A stretch of DNA of 64,000 nucleotides from an uncultured Eisenbergiella sp. (GTDB taxonomy: Bacteria; Bacillota; Clostridia; Lachnospirales; Lachnospiraceae): the NCBI GenBank assembly GCA_947627215.1, contig CANQVD010000010.1, forward strand, positions 1 through 64,000. The letters are read 5' to 3'. The position numbers and the translations under genes are program-made. How positions within the stretch are numbered: position 1 is the first letter of the stretch; each line of letters opens with the position of its first letter. Below the pieces are notes generated by a model. It had not been told where the DNA came from and did no database searches. It saw only the letters and a program-made list of their open reading frames with translations. Positions 61,080-64,000 of the stretch are shown piece by piece.

Positions 61080-62132
61080 ATGATTCCCTATGATGGATTA
61101 AAGCTGTGCCCCCCGGACGGAAAAACGGAAAGACGCGCCTATTACGACGGTATTGCAGCTCTCATCCAAAGGAAAAGTGACGAAGCCCGGGAAAACCGCA
61201 GCCGCTTCCTCTCCCCTCAAAAGCTGACGGCGGACCGCGACGGGTACCGGGCGCAATATCTTTTCATGCTGGGCTGGCCCCTGAATGGGGGCGCCGGCGG
61301 TGTTTTGAACGTCCATAAGCAACTGGCGGAGGAGAACGAGGCGCTGAAGATCTATCGCCTGTCTCTTGAAACACTGCCGGGACTATGGTTCCCGGGCCTT
61401 CTGTTCGAGCCGCAAAAGAAAGATGAACAAGCGCCACTGGTCATTGTAAATCCGGGCGGCGGCTACTGCGTGGAGGATCTGGTGGCCCATGGCGATTACA
61501 AATGCGGACAGTATCAAAATATGGCGGGCCGTTTTCTGGAACAGGGCTGCATCGTCTACGCGCCGCAGTTTCTCCTGTGGGGCTGCGACGGAATGAAACA
61601 GCCGGACACACGCCAGTTTTGGGACGTCAAACTAAAAGCGATGGGAAGCAGCATTGCCGCCCTGGAAATTTTCAATGTCCGCAGCGCCATTGATCATCTG
61701 GTATCCTCCGAGCCGGTGGATCCGAACCGCATCGGCATGATGGGGCTTTCTTACGGCGGTTTTTATGCGATCTACATTGCCGCCGCGGAGCCGCGGATAA
61801 AAGTAACCTTCGCCTCCTGCTTTTTCTGCGACCGCTTCTGCTCCGATACGTCGCCGACAGGCTGCCGCTCCGACTGGCTGTGGCAAAATTCAGCTCATAC
61901 ATTCTTTGACGCCGAGGTTGCCGCGCTGATCGCGCCCCGCGCCCTTTATATCGAAAACGGCGCGACGGATGAACTTTTTCCCATCCGCCTGTCACAGGCG
62001 GAATTTGACCGTCTCAAACCATTTTACTGCGCTGCCGGGGCGGAGGACAGACTGGTCTTCCATATCGGGGACAACGGACACAGCGTTGCCGACGGCGATT
62101 CCGGTTTTGAATTTTTTATGAGCAACCTGTAG
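61080..62132 (+). CDS. Alpha/beta hydrolase, esterase-like
   Basis: A 350-residue cytoplasmic alpha/beta-hydrolase related to acetyl-xylan esterases or dienelactone hydrolases. The nucleophile elbow is MGLSYGGFYA near residue 220; APRALYIENGATDELFP gives the Asp region and IGDNGHSVADG the His. PLVIVNPGGGYC is the oxyanion strand. It probably removes acyl groups from the imported glycan. It is 60 bases after the GH35 gene, with AAAGGAG before the start. Confidence 0.87.
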   Translation: MIPYDGLKLCPPDGKTERRAYYDGIAALIQRKSDEARENRSRFLSPQKLTADRDGYRAQYLFMLGWPLNGGAGGVLNVHKQLAEENEALKIYRLSLETLPGLWFPGLLFEPQKKDEQAPLVIVNPGGGYCVEDLVAHGDYKCGQYQNMAGRFLEQGCIVYAPQFLLWGCDGMKQPDTRQFWDVKLKAMGSSIAALEIFNVRSAIDHLVSSEPVDPNRIGMMGLSYGGFYAIYIAAAEPRIKVTFASCFFCDRFCSDTSPTGCRSDWLWQNSAHTFFDAEVAALIAPRALYIENGATDELFPIRLSQAEFDRLKPFYCAAGAEDRLVFHIGDNGHSVADGDSGFEFFMSNL

Positions 62133-62222
62133 GAAAACCTGATCCCGTCAGAATTAGAAAAGGGAAGAATCCGATAAATCCTTCACAGATCATTCACACT
62201 ATGGAAAGGAATGGTGAAATCG

Positions 62223-63995
62223 ATGAAAAAGAAAGAAATAATCCTCAGTGACCTCGCAGCCGCCGTGCAGGAAAAGGACAGGCTTTCCGATTTTTGTACC
62301 TCAGACCGCTGGGAAACCGTATCCTATGAGACCGCAGCCGCATCCGGACGGCTTCTGATCGCATCGGAGCAAACCTTTCCCGATCCGGTCACGATCGACC
62401 CGAAACTGACCGGCCGGTACCGGATTTATGTCTGCATGGCAAACCACGGCGGAGGATGGGCCGCCAACCATATCCATCTGAAACTGACCAATGACGAATT
62501 TACCCGCGTCGCCAGTCCTGGCAACGTGTCCTCTTACATCCAATGGAGCGCCACGGAGGTTGTGGAAGAATCCCTCTGGAAATGCGCGGATATGACAGGA
62601 CAGAAAATTGAAATTTCCAAAATACAGGACGGTCTGCCGCATACTTCCAATGTGCTCTGGTTCCGGTTCGTACCCATAGAATCGGAGGATAGCGCGGCGT
62701 ATTCAGAGCCAAATCCGCTCCGTACCATGCTTGCGCACATGGATACCGATTTCCACTGTCTGGATGTCCCCAAAAGCATTCATGACTACTGCAATGCCCT
62801 GAACGTCCTGAAGGACAGCGATGTGGGAATCCTCTGCCAGGAGGTGATGACGGATCTGGCCCGCTATAAGGTTCCCGGGCCGGAATATGTGTACCGTCAG
62901 AAACGGGGAGAATACCGGGAGAATTACCACCGGCATGTGAGTGAAAACAGAGAAAAGATCTATCCGGAGGAGATCGCCTATGCCCACAAATGCGGCATAA
63001 AGCTGTTCGCCGCCCACCGAATGCAGCTTTCCTGCTTCTCCTTCCCCACATCCGCTCCGCTCTATGATATCTCCTTTGTGTACGAACATCCGGAGCTTCG
63101 CTGCAGGGCGCGGGACGGCCGATACACCGAATTCCTTTCCTACGGATATCAGGAAATCCGGGATTTCATGATCGGGAACATACTGGAATCCGCCAGACAG
63201 GGCTTTGACGGTGTGGAGCTCATCTGGACCCGTGGACAGCATCTGCTTTTTGAAGAACCTGTCCTGGAACGGTTCCGGGCTAAATTCGGTGATACGCCGG
63301 ACTGCCGCCGTCTGCCCGCGGATGATCCCAGGCTTATGGAAGCAAAATCGGATATCATGACGGATTTTTTCCGTCAGCTCCGAACCGCTCTGGACGGCTA
63401 TGCCGCAGAACACGGGACCACACCGTTAAAAATATATGCCGCTGTTTACTTCGACCTGGAAAGCAGCAGAAAGGACAGCCTGGATGCAGAACGTCTCGCC
63501 GCAGAAGGACTGATCGACGGGATCATCCAAAGCAAGATGAAGGTCTGGGAAGAAACAGCCGATTTACTGGCGGACGACGGGCTGATAGACCTTTCGAAAT
63601 ATACGGAAAAGGCCAAAACGAAATATGTTTATAACCGGATTTTCGGCAACCGGATCGACCTGATCGTGTCCGGGATCCCGGCGTACCGGGCCATTGCCGA
63701 TCAATATGGAATTGATTTCTATTCGGAAGTCCAATGGGAAGGTCAGGCGCCGCCGGAGGGATTTGTAAATGCCGCCAAGCAGATCTATGCTGCCGGCGGA
63801 AAAGGGATTGCCCTGTGGGACTGCGCTCCCTGCCGTATGGTGCCTCTGGCGGAATGGAACGCCACTTCCCATCTGGGCGACCCGCAAACGGTTATGGAAA
63901 TGTCCGATCAGACAGAGGCATATCATACCATCCACAAGGTTCTCTCCTACGGCGGTCGGGACATGCGGTATGTCCATCCCGGCTGGCGCGGATAA
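62223..63995 (+). CDS. Glycoside-hydrolase-like barrel protein, unassigned
   Basis: About 590 residues, complete, ending 5 bases before the window edge. ATG 62223 (MKKKEIILSD) has GGTGA 5 bases upstream; ATG 62211 is possible. Residues 1-160 form a beta-rich region (RYRIYVCMANHGGGWAANHI). Residues 160-590 look like a TIM barrel of the GHL10/COG1649 kind (EEIAYAHKCGIKLFAAHRMQ, ARQGFDGVELIW, IDFYSEVQWEGQAPPEG, GGKGIALWDCAPC). The many acidic residues at strand ends support a hydrolase, but no family could be assigned. No signal peptide. Confidence 0.7.
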   Translation: MKKKEIILSDLAAAVQEKDRLSDFCTSDRWETVSYETAAASGRLLIASEQTFPDPVTIDPKLTGRYRIYVCMANHGGGWAANHIHLKLTNDEFTRVASPGNVSSYIQWSATEVVEESLWKCADMTGQKIEISKIQDGLPHTSNVLWFRFVPIESEDSAAYSEPNPLRTMLAHMDTDFHCLDVPKSIHDYCNALNVLKDSDVGILCQEVMTDLARYKVPGPEYVYRQKRGEYRENYHRHVSENREKIYPEEIAYAHKCGIKLFAAHRMQLSCFSFPTSAPLYDISFVYEHPELRCRARDGRYTEFLSYGYQEIRDFMIGNILESARQGFDGVELIWTRGQHLLFEEPVLERFRAKFGDTPDCRRLPADDPRLMEAKSDIMTDFFRQLRTALDGYAAEHGTTPLKIYAAVYFDLESSRKDSLDAERLAAEGLIDGIIQSKMKVWEETADLLADDGLIDLSKYTEKAKTKYVYNRIFGNRIDLIVSGIPAYRAIADQYGIDFYSEVQWEGQAPPEGFVNAAKQIYAAGGKGIALWDCAPCRMVPLAEWNATSHLGDPQTVMEMSDQTEAYHTIHKVLSYGGRDMRYVHPGWRG

Positions 63996-64000
63996 ATCAT

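Overview
The window looks like a chromosomal segment of a GC-rich Clostridia member, most likely Lachnospiraceae. Grounds: the paired glgC/glgD glycogen genes, a Crh-like HPr, PadR plus FtsW-like and DUF1538 plus PII pairs, Lpl-type ABC sugar permeases, strong AGGAGG-type ribosome sites, TTGACA/TATAAT promoters, and no outer-membrane genes. The genus cannot be fixed from sequence alone. No tRNA, rRNA, CRISPR array, transposase or phage gene was seen.

Layout. 1-1.2 kb is a visibly AT-rich patch with a tyrosine phosphatase and a frameshifted HIT gene. 1.25-5.1 kb carries guaA, a family 2 glycosyltransferase and a PseB-type UDP-GlcNAc dehydratase. 5.4-14.2 kb has nth, msrC, a leucine-rich-repeat protein, a MoxR/VWA pair, a two-gene unit of poorly known proteins and a sugar epimerase. 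14.4-16.7 kb is glgCD. 17-31.2 kb (all minus strand) holds an acyltransferase, a MATE pump, a metallo-beta-lactamase-fold protein, a large helicase with membrane segments, a PTS-IIC-like permease, PadR plus FtsW-like, and sbcDC. 31.4-47.3 kb holds a histidine-less HPr, an SGNH hydrolase, an MraY-like transferase, a double PII protein with a DUF1538 membrane protein, an ECF sigma factor with a repeat-bearing partner, an epimerase, a GNAT enzyme, a cyclophilin, a macro-domain protein next to a VWA protein, a SIS enzyme, PilZ, an aromatic-acid-exporter-like protein and a Ca/Na exchanger.

47.5-64 kb is one carbohydrate-use locus built around a divergent control region at about 54.5 kb. Leftward: sugar-phosphate isomerase, two Lpl-type permeases, solute-binding lipoprotein, GH78 rhamnosidase. 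Rightward: membrane-bound AraC-type regulator, a double-FAH enzyme, a GH35-like galactosidase, an alpha/beta hydrolase and an unassigned barrel protein. A rhamnose- and galactose-bearing plant glycan is a reasonable guess at the substrate. All the enzymes lack signal peptides, so cleavage should be cytoplasmic after import.

The most unusual feature is a family of three giant imperfect palindromes (3876-4102, 5202-5448, 33861-34115). They share an inner core and a one-sided 20-bp motif, YCGAGCGNGAGCGTRTCCGG, but their long outer arms differ completely between copies while matching within each copy. All three lie in the same orientation and begin 0-15 bp after the stop codon of a minus-strand gene. 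Two of them bracket pseB. They look like a repeat family acting at the 3' ends of transcripts, possibly undescribed.
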